64,000 nt of DNA from Setomelanomma holmii (GCA_010015745.1 ML978154.1:520668-584667), one strand, 5' to 3'; shown: positions 1 through 12,804, numbered from the stretch's first letter. The notes: generated by a model from the sequence alone, not told the origin. Translations and numbers: made by a program.

Positions 1-2
1 TT

Positions 3-107
3 AGCGATGCGTTGAGGAACGAAAGGAGGAAGCAGAAGAAGGGCAAGGATGATGACGATAAGGATGATGATGAGCCGAAGAGTGAGGAGAAGCAGTCGGA
101 GCCATGA
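3..107 (+). CDS. C-terminal end of an unrecognised gene (partial)
   Basis: An open frame enters from the left edge and ends at TGA 105-107, giving the last 34 residues of a protein. The tail is extremely charged: a basic stretch (RNERRKQKKGK) followed by Asp/Glu runs (DDDDKDDDEP) and a KSEEKQSEP end. Such acidic/basic tails are common and do not identify a family. The gene body lies outside the window. I do not recognise the protein and propose no function. Confidence 0.55.
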   Translation, partial: SDALRNERRKQKKGKDDDDKDDDEPKSEEKQSEP

Positions 108-1078
108 CTGCAGTGATGATTGTAACCGTGAATGTTCAACTCAGCGAGGCGTTGTGGTTTAGATTTTCGTCTGGGCATTTTGCGAGGCGTTGGACATATA
201 TATACCACGTCCATATTATGATTAATTCAGCTAAACAAGTGTATGTAGCTGCTCGAAAATGATACAGACATAATCGATGATTCTTACCCTTCTACATGCC
301 CGTGGCGTTGCTTGCTCATTCATCATGTAACGCAGACAACCTTTCAAGTTTCATAATTCGCCTACGGCAAATAGCTGCGAAGAAGCTTGGTGGAGAATAA
401 GGGATGGCGAATTCCTCGCTCTGAGACTCTTAGTCCGATTTAGCCCCGACCACAGCAGCCTGTCCTGCAGTTTCAACCAACACGAACCTCATCCATCTTC
501 TTGTCGCGTCGCCCATTGCCCGACATAAGCCACTCACATCGGTTTCACGACGATAACTTTACCGGGAAGAGGTATTTCCCGTGATCTTGTTGTCTTCCTT
601 GCGCAGACGTTACAGCTTCGACCGAGCGATGTGCGCCTCCTGTCATGCAGTCAAGGCTGACATGCGGTGTGCAGCGCATAGCCTCGAGCATGGTCGTAGC
701 CTTTCGTTGGATACGATGTGACGATTGGGCAAGGCAGACTGATACCGGTATGCGCCAAGCAATGGGGGCTGAGCATCTGCCATAAACGACTTCAGCCTTC
801 TCCCGTCAAGCTTCAGTGCAGTCTGGATTTCTGTCCACACCATCCGTCTGGTGCACGTTGATCCAACATCTCTGCCGTTTTCAATTCTTAATCAAAAATT
901 GCCATACCAAATGTCCCTTCATGAAGCGCAGACAGAGAGTGGCCAGCGGATTGCCACATCAAACGCAAATATTCGCACCTTGGCTCAACGCTTGGATGGA
1001 GCTGGGATTACCACGCTTCCGGCCGAGTAATGGGTTAGACAGTCAGCTTCAAAGAATATCCATGCCCGGCTAGCTGGC
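108..1078. other. Intergenic stretch, no supported gene
   Basis: Holds the 3' flank of the partial first gene. A plus-strand frame at 816-1073 could be an upstream exon of the damaged gene that follows, but its composition is not convincingly coding. Nothing else seen. Confidence 0.4.
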
Positions 1079-2612
1079 GTGGACTTAGACTTATATGACA
1101 ATGATGGCGACGGAACAGCTGCAGGTCCATCGTTACAATACAAGCCAGGATTCGTCCTCAGCGCAACAGCTCGGGCCCATGGATATGGGGAGAATCATGC
1201 TCCTTCCCTACATTCATGTTATACTGACGCCACGCCGACCGAGATCTCCATAAGTACAGGGCTAGCGAGTAACATTACTGGAGTACATTTACTAGAAGAG
1301 AATAATGGATTACTCGAACGCCCGCAGGCGTTAGTCCATACTCCCTGTTACGAATGTCCATTCTGGTTTCTGAGCTGTTCCTATATCTCGTACCATATGG
1401 AGGAATGGAAAATCACCGGTCTCTCCCACTTTCGGGGCGAAGAACCCCCACTGGCTGCCATATGTCCACTCTGTGATTGGTCATATCAATCCGTTGATGG
1501 CAATGGCTGGACTGCGTGGAATCAACGAATGCAGCATGTCGCGACATCGCATACCGCACTCGGCCAAACTTGAAAACCAGTCGTCCGGACTTCAATATAT
1601 TCCAGCACCTATGGAGGAAAAGACTTATCGACACTGAAGATCTCCGAGAATTGAAGAGTGGAGACCACAACTTAGCGCGTCCACCAGGAAATTTTGTTCG
1701 CAGCAACGGGCGCCCACGAAGATTCGAGACGCTGCTAGGTGAAGCAAACACCATCAGCCACGTCGATGAACAAGCTTCGGAAGGTGGAACGGAAGGCTCT
1801 GCTCGAAGTCATCGGAATTCGACATCATTGAATATTGATCATGGCGATTCTGGCTACGGTACATTATCGAACCCCACGCTCACCACCAGCAGACAAGAGG
1901 ACGACACTATATCGATTAGGACTATGCTCAGCGATGTATCGCTCGTCTTTCAACCTCCTCAAGAGCGAGAAGACCTGATATCGGCCTTCGTAAAAGACCT
2001 TCATGCCGATGCCAACCTTGGCGAGCTTTCTGGCCAGGACAGAGTGCGTGCCATTACTCATCTCTCGGGGCTGCTGAAGACATTCAGCCTTAGATTGGAG
2101 ATTGGAGCCCACTCGCAGGAAGAGCGGGATGCAAAGGACTTTATACGTCAACAGCGCGAGTAAGTTGATCGCAATTGCAATCTGTCATGCGGCTACTTCC
2201 AGACCGTAGTCGGATCACCGATCACGTCCGTAAACTCGGGACTGTTGGCGATGCTATGCCAGACATATCACCAGATGTTGGACTCACAATCTTACCGCAA
2301 GAGTGCATGTTTGTTGAAGACAAGGTTGCACGCTGGGAAGCCAACGAGGCTGCAGAGCAGGGTCCCGAGGAGATGACCATTCCGCCACGATATCAGCAAG
2401 TACGCTCATTTTTGCTCGATAGCTTCGCGTATGATCTACTACTTCGGCGAGCGTCTTCTGTAGCGAGATTGACAGAGCCTAGCCCTTGCGCTATGAAAGA
2501 GATTGCGAAGGCTATGGATTCAATGCTCGCCACTCTCAGGAGGAAGAGTTCCAAACATACCAGGACGTTTGAGGTGAATTTTACCACTGAGAATGCCCAA
2601 ATGATACGGTGA
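1079..2612 (+). pseudogene. Disrupted fungal C2H2-like zinc-finger protein
   Basis: Frame 1079-1573 contains a Cys/His-rich segment (YECPFWFLSC, then CPLCDW and a later RMQHV...H) of the kind found in a large, poorly characterised family of ascomycete proteins. It stops at TGA 1571-1573, but the same protein plainly continues one frame over (LKTSRPDF, then FQHLWRKRLID and a Ser-rich stretch to about 2159). One missing T at 1570-1571 would join the two. A GTAAGT intron, 2160-2209, ending in TAG restores frame into a third segment that ends at 2612. No in-frame ATG is present at the 5' end, so the first exon is missing or unrecognised. I read this as a one-base-frameshifted gene or pseudogene. 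A sequencing indel is the alternative. Confidence 0.55.
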
Positions 2613-4453
2613 TGCAAGGCTTCTGGTAGTACAAATTCAAGTCATCCACGACTTTAAGGTGTATTAAGGATGCTCTTAACCTTTACGAGATGCGTCTTAG
2701 TCAGAGTCGTGTCAACTAGGGTGAGGCCAAGTAAGTTGTGTTGCTTTCACACCGTTCTTACTTCGATTATTCGGCTCCTCAGCGGTCCCTCGCTACTTGC
2801 TGAAGTTTGAAAGACACCGGTGAAGGCGCGAGTCATCTAAAATGAGTTTCGTTCGACTCGCCAAGACTGTGACGCTGTACAAAGCTCAACGGAGGTGGAC
2901 CGCGTTTTGTCCTACACACCGAGATACATTGTCGATCAGCGGCAGAGCTATAGATCGAGAGACGAATCGAACTGTGTTCTGCTCGATATGCTGATCCTGA
3001 ATCTCGATATTTCTCTGGCTGCTATCGCATGCTGCTTATGATGCCCATTGTAGGGAATGACGTAGCCACCAAGTGGAATAGCCGTTGCGGAGAAGTTCCG
3101 CAAAGAGCACGTCCAGCTTCTGAATTCAGTTCAAGACATGGGAGAACGGTATTGATGGAGTGCGATAATTGGGGACGGTGGTGTGTTTCGATCGAGCCAC
3201 CAAACAAACCCAGTTTTTGTTGCGGCAATGCTTGTGAGCATTTGCCATGCACGCGTGCAAATTGACGTTGACCGTACTTAGTCAAGAAGAACTCGCTCGA
3301 GATATATCCAGAACGGATATCATCGAGGCCGAAGTAGTGACCCGTGGCTGCGGGACTATAGTAGCACGGATGGCTATTGCCCGCTCGTTACCGGCTGTTG
3401 TGTTCAGTGTCTGGGGTAAGCTCATCAAATCCGCATCTTGACCGTTGGCCAGTGATACGTTACACCGCTGTCAGCAAGCATGCAAGTAACACAAGCGTCC
3501 AGGATTATTCTCGACAGGCAACGGCAAGAGGCGAACGGAATCATCGTCCTGAAGATCTTCTGCATCAGCACCACTAAGCTATCCCGCACTTCCAAATAGA
3601 TGTTTGTCTTGGTCGTAGATAATCTGAGAGCCCTCAGAAGTTCCGTAATCCAGCAACACACCAACGCACATGCATGCGTGATCTGATCTTCGGCGTCGTG
3701 TAAGTGGTACTCTTGACTCGGCTTTGTGATGGTGTGCCCAGACCTGCAGGACGGAAGCTGCTCCTGCTATTTTTATCTCCCACGCAACTTCTGGAGCTCG
3801 GTGCCGAAGAACAACCGCAATTACCAACGAAAAGGCAATTCTGCTGGACGAGACGAAAGTAGTAGTCACGAGGAGACCGAGAGTACGAGATATACAACAT
3901 TTTGCTGGAGTTTGGTGTTATAGCAGGCATTGATATTGCAGACTTGCAGGCGGCTGCTGTTCCAAGACCTCGAGCTTAGCCTGGTTGATCACACCTGGTT
4001 CTTTTTTAAGCGCCCGCACTCTTACGATGCACAGGGATCACGCATATCGTCCGCTTCGCATTCTGCATGATGGCGCTGCCATTCGCTGGTCATGCAAAGT
4101 CAAGCCTCGCTAGATTGCCAACCCTCGAGTTCCTATGCCAGTTGGGGTAAGGGGCCCAATGACCGACCGCCCAGACTTCAAACCCTCGTGCCACGATCGC
4201 CATCATGGAGGGCGACGACAGACGAATGGCGCTGCCAACATGCTGCATGCTCGTCTCTTCCCGCCTCCTCATTCTTCTTGGTCACAACATGAGCAAGGAT
4301 ATGCGCCGTTGTCGAAGCTACAGTGGGCCTGTGTAAGGATGCAACACGTCTAGTGCAGCGACCGCCCTATCAAGTCGCATTTGGATTCGTTGTGCAGCAA
4401 TTCGAGCCGCTGGAGGCTTCGGGCGTCAAGCCCTCTCTCCACAGTCCGCGAAC
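2613..4453. other. Gene-poor stretch upstream of the large coiled-coil gene
   Basis: Only short overlapping frames are present. Stretches around 2990-3440 look faintly coding in places but break repeatedly, and may be decayed sequence continuing from the damaged gene to the left. The last few hundred bases are CT-rich and probably carry the promoter and leader of the gene at 4454. No firm feature. Confidence 0.35.
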
Positions 4454-7400
4454 ATGTCTCAGGAAGACTACTCGGCGCTGCGGTCCCCTCTACCACCCCC
4501 ACCGCCTCTACCTTCGACCGCGCCCCTTCCCTCGACCGCGCCGCCGGGACAGCAGTCTCCTACAAGCTACCAGGCACCGCAAATATCTCCGCTGCGGCGC
4601 CTCGCTGTGCAGCCTCCAAGACTGAGGACTGCCCTCGCACCGCAGCAAGGGCCGCATGGCCAATTGTACACGCCAGCCAGCGCCTCGAACCTAAGCGTCC
4701 CTTATTCTCCCTTCGTCGCGTCTTCGCCGTCGACGTATGCTTCCTCCCCTTTGCCGCCTGCCTCTCCCATGGCAATGAGGAACACCTCGGTCCCATACAA
4801 TCCTCAGCAATGGGGCCGCAGTGGGCAAGTGAGCGGGCAATATGCTCCTCATCCTACTGTGCAGATGGCTACTCGTTCTCATGACATTACGGGCATGGAA
4901 GGTAATTCACTCTTCTCTTGTCATACCAGCGCGGCTGTCGCATGTTATGTGATATGGGAGTGATTCGATATATGTTGTCGCAAAGGATATGGGACCATTG
5001 TAGGGGCTCTGCTAAATGTTTGTAGCGGCCATGCCTTCCCCTCCGCCACCGTACACCCCAAGCCCATCTCAGAACATATCTCAGACCTTGAGCTCGTCGC
5101 CGCAGCTGTCTGGTCATGCCTTTCCCGCAAACCATCCACTACCTCCGCCTCCACCGCCAACGAGCACACCTGCTTCTGCGCGACCAGTATCAGGTTACCA
5201 CAGTCGCCCTGGCTCAATGGTTGTACCATCGAGCGCAACAAGCATAACATCAAATCCACAATTCCCACCACCGCCACCCTCGAGGAATGGACCCGGCATC
5301 CGATCTGCTTCGCGTGACAAGCTTGCTTCAAAGTTCAGTCTGTCATCCTTTCGCAATCGCAACAATGAATCTGGTGCTGGTCCAAGTGCCATTGAGTCGC
5401 TGCAGATCAATACATCTGATGCAATTCAACGTGCACCAGCTTCGCCGGGACTGGTTGCTCAGCGTGCTGCTTCTCAGTATGACATCCCATCTAGCCTTAG
5501 ACTTCGGACTGATATTAATGTTCAGTTACCTCAACAATGCTTTTCCAGAGCGTCGGTACAGCCCAGAGACTCAGTCACCCCTCCGACCTCCTGCATCGCG
5601 AAGAGCAGCATCAGCTGGGGTGTTGGGCCACGGCACAGAGACTCGAACACCTATCGACGAGTCGCCGATCGTGCCATGGGGCCGAAGCATGCCGATACCC
5701 CCACCACCTCCCGGACCACCACCCAGTAGTTCAAGATCGCAAAGTATGGGACCTGGAGCAGAGCCCGTTCGAGAGCCTTCGCGACCCTCTGCTCCACCAA
5801 CACGAAGAGCCGGCCAGACAACTTTGACTACCATCCCGCCTACGCCTCAGGGTTGGCAGGACGAGCCATCAAGCGAGCGTGCAAGATCTCCGGCTGCGCG
5901 AGGCTTGCACATTGATACGAGCCCAGAAGCGGTTCGCCCACATGAGCGGACTGCACCTCCGTCTGAGAGCGAGAGTATATCAGTCTCTTCAGGGCCAACG
6001 GCGAGCACGTCTCATGCGAGTATGTCTCATGCGAGCACATCCCAATCTAGCGGAACCCTCTATCGCACGCCACTCAAACGTGACACCAGTCGAGGTATCC
6101 GAGAACGTAGAAGTGAGAGTCGTGCTGCACGCGAGCGCGTCGAGCCGAGCAACAACCCTTGGGCACAGGATCTGGAGGCTTCATCTTCGAAACCTGCGAA
6201 TCTTGATCTTGATAGTGGACTTACTCGACGTGGTGCGGTCACCAAGGGCACTCCACGAAGCAGTGGAGCGATCAGATCGCCTCGAAGTGGGCATCTGCTC
6301 GATGAGCCAGGGTCCGCGAATTCCACACCGAGAACGGGTGCGTATCACGGAGGCGCTCCTCTCTCTGCTCCTACGCCGCCTTTCTCGCCAGGTACGGAAA
6401 ATCTCGATCGTCTCCATTCCCATAAAATCGCTGCGTCGCTGCCCTCAAAAGCCCTACCCACTCCTCCGATTCGCAGTTATGGTGACGAGAATGGCTCTCC
6501 CCTGACCATTGAATCAGGAGTAGCCAATCGTTCCATCTCGAAGATGGCAGTCTCAACCACGCCTGGGGTCGATGACTCTACTGTGAGCACACCGAGACCA
6601 CTACCACGTGATGCCTTTGCACAAGCGTCGATTGAACGTCACCGGCAATTCATAGAGAGAGAGATGGTCGCAGAAAGTGACCAAGACAGACTTGAGCTGT
6701 TTGCTGAATTTATTGTGACCGAATCAAGACTTCGACGGGATCGTTACTCGAGCGCTTTTGATGCGATGGCTGGCGACATTATGGATCTCACAAGAGATCT
6801 CTGGCGATCCTATGGAAAAGCGGCACGAAGGTCTGCAACGCCCAACACACAGGACGTCACTCAAATGCCAAGCGGGAGGAGATCACAAGCGTCTGTTTCG
6901 GGCGAGTCTCCAGATACTCGTCCTTCGAATTCAGTACCCAACACGGCTGCCAGTCCAGCATCATCAATGGGCAACTTTACTCCTCGTACAGAGCCAGCTT
7001 CTCCTTCGAGCGCATCAAGCCAAAAGGCCCCTCGCGATGCGTCGTGGAGCAACAACTATCATCCTTCGCTTTCGCCTATACCTAGTATGGCTATGAGTAC
7101 CGTACCGGATGAAGAGGATTCGAGAGGTCGATCAGCTAGCCGTTGGTGGGAGAGCGATGGCGGATCTTCAGTTGGGCAGGGTAGACGAATCGAGAGGAGT
7201 AAGCGAGAGTCAAAGTATATGGGTCTTCAGAAGGAAGCTCGCGAAAACCTGCAGTGGGTCGGAGAAGAGCAGCACACACCCAGACAACGAGGTGAATCCA
7301 GCAATCGGCCAACATACGCCCCGGAGGAGTATCCGCCAGAGAAGGTCGGCCTTCATGAAAACTTTGCTTCTCCACAAGCACAGCAGTTGCATGGATACTA

Positions 7401-8712
7401 CCACGTCTCTACCCCAGTGAAGCCTGACCCGCGCAAGCTGGATGTGTCGAGACTTGTCACGCTCCCACCACCTTACCCGCGCCACCACCCTGCCGTCAAC
7501 AATAGCCATCCCGATCTTGCGTCGATTCGAAGCAGCTTGCGCAATCTTTCAGATTTGGAAGACGTCAAGAACACCAAAGAGACCTTCGCATCCAAGATCG
7601 AGGCACGGAAGGAGCAGGAGAGCAAATCCCTCAGCGAGCGACGAGCCGAGCTTCGATATAACATCCAGGACAACGTGCGCAATGGTGTGATGTCTTTTGC
7701 CGACGCAGCGAAGGCAGAGGCAGAATTTGACGCCCGCGAACACCAGCGGGCGCAGGATGTCGTTCAGTGGATCTTCGACTCCTTCCAGACTGAGGTTGCG
7801 AATCCGTTGCATGCGATGTTTTGCGAGCGCATAACCAAAGTGTCGGCATCGATGGAACACCTCAAGGGTCGCTTATCTACTGAAGCGCAAGAGACGAACC
7901 CGAACCAGACTCAGGAAGAGGGCGACGAGAAGCCTGAGCTATTGGAGATGTTGACTTTGCTGAAATGGCTGTTCGAAGCTCGTGAGCAACTTCACAAAGA
8001 GCTGTTTGAATTAGAGGACGAGCGCAATGATCTGTACCGCGACATCATTGTCTTGCCATACGTTCAAGCGAAGAACGACCAAAAGGTCAAGGAGGCAACC
8101 ATATTCTTTCAACGTGATGCTCAAGATCGCAAAGTCACATTTGAGAAAGACATCCTGAAGCGATACGAGGACCTCATGGCAGTCATCGAGCAGAACGTGA
8201 CTCGGGGTGTCGAAGCACAACTCTCGGCATTCTGGGACATTGCGCCTGGCCTTCTTGCGATTGTGCAACAGGTCCCGCCACGCCTGCAGAACTTCGAGGT
8301 TCTAGTCCCTCCCCAGGAATACGCAGAGACACCTGCGTACCACGACTTCCCCCTGCAGTACCTATACAGTCTCCTTGCTCATGCCGGCCGTTCTGCGTAC
8401 CAGTTCATCGAGTCGCAGATCAACCTGCTCTGCCTGTTGCATGAGGTCAAGACTGGTGTTATGACCGCAGGCTCGCGTCTTCTGGAGACGCAGCGATTGC
8501 TCGAGGGCGAAGACCTAGCGAGCGTCGACCAGGAGATGAAAGCCATACGCGCTGACGAGGAGCGAAGGTTGACTGACGATCTCAAGGAGAAGGTCGGACT
8601 CGTGGAAAGCCAGTGGAACGAGGCCCTTGGACAGGGCTTGGAAGACTGTAAAATGAGGGTGGAGGACTTCCTCACCGAGCAAGGCGGCTGGGACGATAGT
8701 CTGAGGGATTGA
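4454..8712 (+). CDS. Large Pro/Ser-rich protein with C-terminal coiled coil (hypothetical)
   Basis: Three exons, 4454-4901, 5026-5476 and 5526-8712, give a 1361-residue protein. Both introns keep frame: GTAATT...TGTAG with a CTAAA branch, and GTATGA...TTCAG with a CTGAT branch. The N-terminal two-thirds is disordered, with several poly-Pro tracts (PPPPP-type, possible SH3 or profilin ligands) and many Ser/Arg clusters. A helical block near LELFAEFIVTESRLRRDR and a long charged helical C-terminus (KIEARKEQESKSLSERRAEL, then many Glu/Lys-rich helices) suggest coiled-coil self-association. I do not recognise the family. A scaffold for actin, polarity or signalling is inference only. The reading frame is clean over more than 4 kb, so the gene is real and probably expressed. 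The start ATG at 4454 is the first in a long open exon. Confidence 0.8.
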
Positions 8713-9668
8713 AGCCGGCGCATACGGAGGGATTATCTGAGATTGTCGCATGGCTGGCATGTTTCGAATTTTGCAACGCACCGATACCCGATTTCAGCTT
8801 TCATTGTGCAGCTACGGCCATGTCAGTGTTTGGTAGATACGAATTGACATGGATACGCCTCGTTGGCGCGATTGCTGCTGCTCATACTTTCGTTGTCCCC
8901 AGGCTTGATATTCGCAACCTTTGTGAGACTGTCGTGCCCTCCGCAGATTTGAAAGCTCCTGGTTCGTGACAAGCAACACTGTGTGCATAACGTATGGAGA
9001 TTCTTACAACATATACGAGATACACATGGATGTGCTTGAAACGTCTTAGCCACCCACCTTTACTGATCAAAGGCACCTGCTTTGCATCGTGCATATTTTT
9101 CGCGCCTCAGGATATAGCTTTGCGGAGGCAGCAAACATGGCGTATGCTTTCAGGAACAGCGACGAACACTTATCGCGTCCCTTCCATTTTTAGCGTCGCT
9201 GCCGACCCACGTACACGTCCGCTGCCTGCGTTGGCGATACTGCACAATGCTCTTTCATTCACCGCTATCGATTGCGCCGCCCCAACCCGGCTAGCGGGCG
9301 CACAGATCGCGCTTGCCAGAATTTCTCCCACATACATAACAACGGCTCTGACGACGCTCTCTGTCCCCCAAACGCTCAACCACCCAACTACACCCACCAG
9401 CTTTCCCAGCCCCGGTTCCCCCAGCGGACCGCTCATAACAGAAAAAGCAACAAAAAAATCCAGAAAACCACAAAAAAAAGCCAGTCCGACGACCACCGCC
9501 AACCCACCCCTCGTCACCTACTGTCGCTTCTCCACGACAGTTTCTCCTCTGCACCCCGCCCCTCCCGCGTATAAGACAGCCGCGCGCTCGCCTGCTTTCT
9601 CTCTGAGACTTCTCGTCGCCTGTATTACCCCCCACGTTCGCACTCTTCGCAGCTGTTAGAAGTTCAAG
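8713..9668. promoter_or_regulatory. Intergenic region and promoter/leader of PAB1
   Basis: Nearly 1 kb without a gene. The distal half is featureless. The proximal part has an A-rich tract at 9440-9480, a TATA-like gtataaga near 9568 and a CT-rich block at about 9590-9620, the usual arrangement around fungal transcription starts. Whether the A-rich tract is transcribed depends on a start site I cannot see. Confidence 0.45.
9440..9480 (+). promoter_or_regulatory. A-rich tract upstream of PAB1
   Basis: Four runs of A (5, 7, 4 and 8 long) separated by one to four other bases, about 290-330 bases before the PAB1 ATG. PABP mRNAs of animals carry an A-rich leader element that PABP binds to repress its own translation, and the yeast PAB1 leader is also A-rich. 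If this tract lies in the leader it could act the same way; if not, it is a poly(dA:dT) promoter element. Confidence 0.4.
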
Positions 9669-9763
9669 GTGAGCCCAAACTTTTTTCTGAAGCGAGCGCA
9701 CCTGCACATGTCAACCCTGCGCCTTCCCGCAAAATTGCACACCGCCCGACTGACACGCCGCAG
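9669..9763 (+). other. Probable 5'-leader intron of PAB1
   Basis: CAAG|GTGAGC at 9669 and GCCGCAG at 9763 bound a 95-nt segment with a CTGAC branch site about 13 bases before the acceptor. Exon 2 would then start nine bases before the ATG. The signals are all close to consensus, so I take it as a leader intron. Confidence 0.7.
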
Positions 9764-9772
9764 AACGACAAC

Positions 9773-12055
9773 ATGTCTGAAGTCGCCAACTCAACCTCAC
9801 CCGCCCAGGAAGGCGCTGACGCCAATGGCGCACAGCTCAACACCGATGTCCCCGCCGCCGCTGGCGAGGCCCCCACCCCTACCTCTGCTGCCCCTGCCCA
9901 CCAGAACTCTGCCTCCCTCTACGTTGGCGAGCTCGACCCCTCCGTTACCGAGGCCATGCTGTTCGAGCTGTTCTCCTCCATCGGCCAAGTCGCTTCGATC
10001 CGTGTCTGCCGCGATGCTGTCACCCGTCGCTCGCTCGGTTACGCCTATGTTAACTACAACAGCTCTGAGGACGGCGAAAAGGCTCTCGAGGAGCTGAACT
10101 ACACCGTCATCAAGGGCAAGCCGTGCCGCATCATGTGGTCGCAGCGCGACCCTGCTCTGCGCAAGACTGGCCAGGGCAACGTCTTCATCAAGAACCTGGA
10201 CCACGCTATTGACAACAAGGCGCTCCACGACACTTTCGCTGCTTTCGGTAACATCTTGAGCTGCAAGGTTGCTCAGGACGAGCTCGGTAACTCCAAGGGC
10301 TACGGATTTGTCCACTACGAGACCGCCGAGGCTGCCAACAATGCTATCAAGCACGTCAACGGCATGTTGCTGAACGAGAAGAAGGTCTTCGTCGGCCACC
10401 ACATTCCCAAGAAGGAGCGCATGAGCAAGTTTGAGGAGATGAAGGCCAACTTCACCAACATCTACGTCAAGAACATCGACCTCGACGTGACTGATGAGGA
10501 GTTCCGCGAGCTGTTTGAGAAGCACGGCGACATCACCTCCGCTTCCATCGCGCGTGATGACCAGGGCAAGAGCCGTGGTTTCGGATTCGTTAACTACATC
10601 CGCCACGAGGCTGCCGCTGTCGCCGTCGACACTCTGAACGACACCGACTTCAAGGGCCAGAAGCTCTACGTCGGCCGTGCCCAGAAGAAGCACGAGCGTG
10701 AGGAGGAGCTCCGCAAGCAGTACGAAGCTGCCCGTCTCGAGAAGCAGTCCAAGTACCAAGGTGTCAACCTGTACATCAAGAACCTCAACGACGACGTCGA
10801 TGATGAGAAGCTTCGCGACATGTTCACCCCCTTCGGTACCATCACCTCCGCCAAGGTCATGCGTGACGCTATGCCTGCCGAACGCACCGAGTCGCCCTCC
10901 GAGGATAAGGCCGAGGAGCAGGAAGACAGGAAGGAGGATGAAGAAGAGAAAAAGGAGGGCTCATCCGATGAGCAGAAGGGCGAGGACACCAAGGCTGGCG
11001 ACAAGGTCACCATCAAGGGTGAGAAGAAGATTCTCGGTAAGAGCAAGGGCTTCGGCTTCGTGTGCTTCAGCAACCCTGATGAGGCCACCAAGGCTGTCAC
11101 CGAGATGAACCAGAAGATGATCGAGGGCAAGCCATTGTACGTCGCCCTGGCTCAGCGCAAGGACGTCCGCAAGAACCAGCTCGAGGCCACCATCCAGGCT
11201 CGCAACCAGCTGCGCATGCAGCAAGCCCAGCAGCAGCAGTTTGGCGGGATCCCACAGATGTTCATCGCTCCTGGTCAGCAGCCCATGATGTTCCCTCCTG
11301 GTGCTCGTGGTCAGATGCCCTTCCCTGCTGGTATGCCCGGTCAACAGGGTGGTCGTGGTGGATTCCCCGGCGGTATTCCTGGTCAGCCAGGTGGCCGTGG
11401 CGGACCCAACGCCCAGCAGATGCCGCCCATGTACATGCCTCCCGGTATGGCACCTGGCGCTTTCCCTGGCGCTCCCTACCAGAACATGCAATACCTGCAA
11501 TTGGCACAGGCTGCCCAGGCTGCCCAGGCTATCGGTGGACGTGGTGGCCGCGGTGGTCCCATGGGCCCCATGCCTGGTATGCCTCCTGCCCAGATGGCTG
11601 GCGTTCCTGGCATCCGTGGTGGCCAAGGCTTCCCTCAGGGCGGTCGCGGTGGTCCTCAGGGCCGACCTGGTCAGCCTCCCATGCCTGGCTTCCCACAGGG
11701 TGGTCGCGGTGCTGGTGTCGATATGACTGCCCTCAACGCCGCGGCACCCGGCCAGCAGAAGCAGATGCTCGGTGAGGCACTCTACCCCAAGATCCACGAG
11801 ATCCAGCCCGAGCTTGCCGGCAAGATCACTGGTATGCTTCTCGAGATGGATAACAGCGAGTTGATCAACCTGTATGTATACCCCGACTATCTCCTCAAGT
11901 GACTTGATACTGACTATAACAGGACGTCCGACGAGTCAGCGCTTCGCGCCAAGGTCGACGAGGCCATGAGTGTCTATGATGAATACGTCAAGAACAAAGA
12001 GGGTGAGGGTGAAAAGGAGGCCCCCAAGGAGGAGTCCAAAGATGAGAAGGCTTAA
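9773..12055 (+). CDS. PAB1: Polyadenylate-binding protein
   Basis: Exons 9773-11871 and 11923-12055 encode 743 residues. The 51-nt intron has GTATGT, CTGAC and AACAG signals and splits a Leu codon inside the C-terminal domain. Four RRMs are visible: RRM1 about 48-125 (SLYVGELDP), RRM2 from 135 (NVFIKNLD), RRM3 from 228 (NIYVKNIDLDV) and RRM4 from 331 (NLYIKNLNDDV). RRM4 is split by a roughly 60-residue acidic Lys/Glu insert before the RNP1 motif GKSKGFGFV. A Gly/Met/Pro/Gln-rich linker leads to a C-terminal MLLE domain (GEALYPKIHEIQPELAGKIT), which binds PAM2 peptides of translation and deadenylation factors. The protein binds mRNA poly(A) tails and links them to eIF4G. Codon use is strongly biased to C-ending codons, as expected for a highly expressed gene. 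Identity is secure. Confidence 0.97.
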
Positions 12056-12804
12056 ACTTTTCACAGTTGCCACCGAGTAGGACTCGATTCGTGTCACGCT
12101 TGAACGGCAGCCTCTCATGACGGTTCGATAACTCACAGCGACGATGGCGAATGGCGTAACGGTTTACGGTTCATGGTTTCTTACGACAGGCGGACGGCTT
12201 CATGACTTCTCCCACCAAAAGTTCTGACGATATCACAAGGCTGGCCTCACCTTCCTCTTTCCTCTCAACTGTCGACTCCTTCATTGGACCATCGGTAGTC
12301 ACCTCATCTCGATGTTCCCTCGGGATTTTCTTCATGCTTTCCTTCAATTGCTTTGTATCATAGACGACCAAGTCTGCGACGACGATACCACACAGCAGGC
12401 TTACTCACAGCCTGGCTTACGTTCAGTTTGAGATGGTAATGATGGCAGACATATGGTAGATGTGGGATATATTCAGTATCGGTAGCGTCGTGGCAGTACG
12501 TGGATCTGGTCATCTGGATAGCACGGACGCGCAATGGAGGAGCATAAGATCTTATGGATGTAGTATATACTCCCAATAGATCTTCATACATTCACATTCC
12601 GGTCCATGCAGAATGCGCCTTGCTAGTACAGATTGACTTGATCGCATTGTTTGGTGTTCAAATCAGTGGTATGGGACTTCGTGGCTCACCCACGTGTCTT
12701 GCACAAAATACTACTTGCAACTACTAAGGCATGTGACCGCATCAACTAGTGATCAAGTCATTTGATTTCTATGTCATTGCTGCCATCCACCAGTGGATTC
12801 CCCC
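12056..12804. other. Convergent 3' region between PAB1 and FBP1
   Basis: Shared downstream flank of two tail-to-tail genes. It holds only short unsupported frames. No gene seen. Confidence 0.5.

Noticed and set aside
5287..5525. Alternative start of the large coiled-coil gene at 5287
   Set aside because: That frame upstream of 5526 overlaps exon 2, which is Pro/Ser-rich like the rest of the protein and splices cleanly; the 5287-5525 translation is unlike it.
9797..11797. Two long minus-strand open frames (9797-10759 and 10961-11797) opposite PAB1
   Set aside because: Shadows created by the strong C-ending codon bias of PAB1; low-complexity Leu/Val/Thr/His products.
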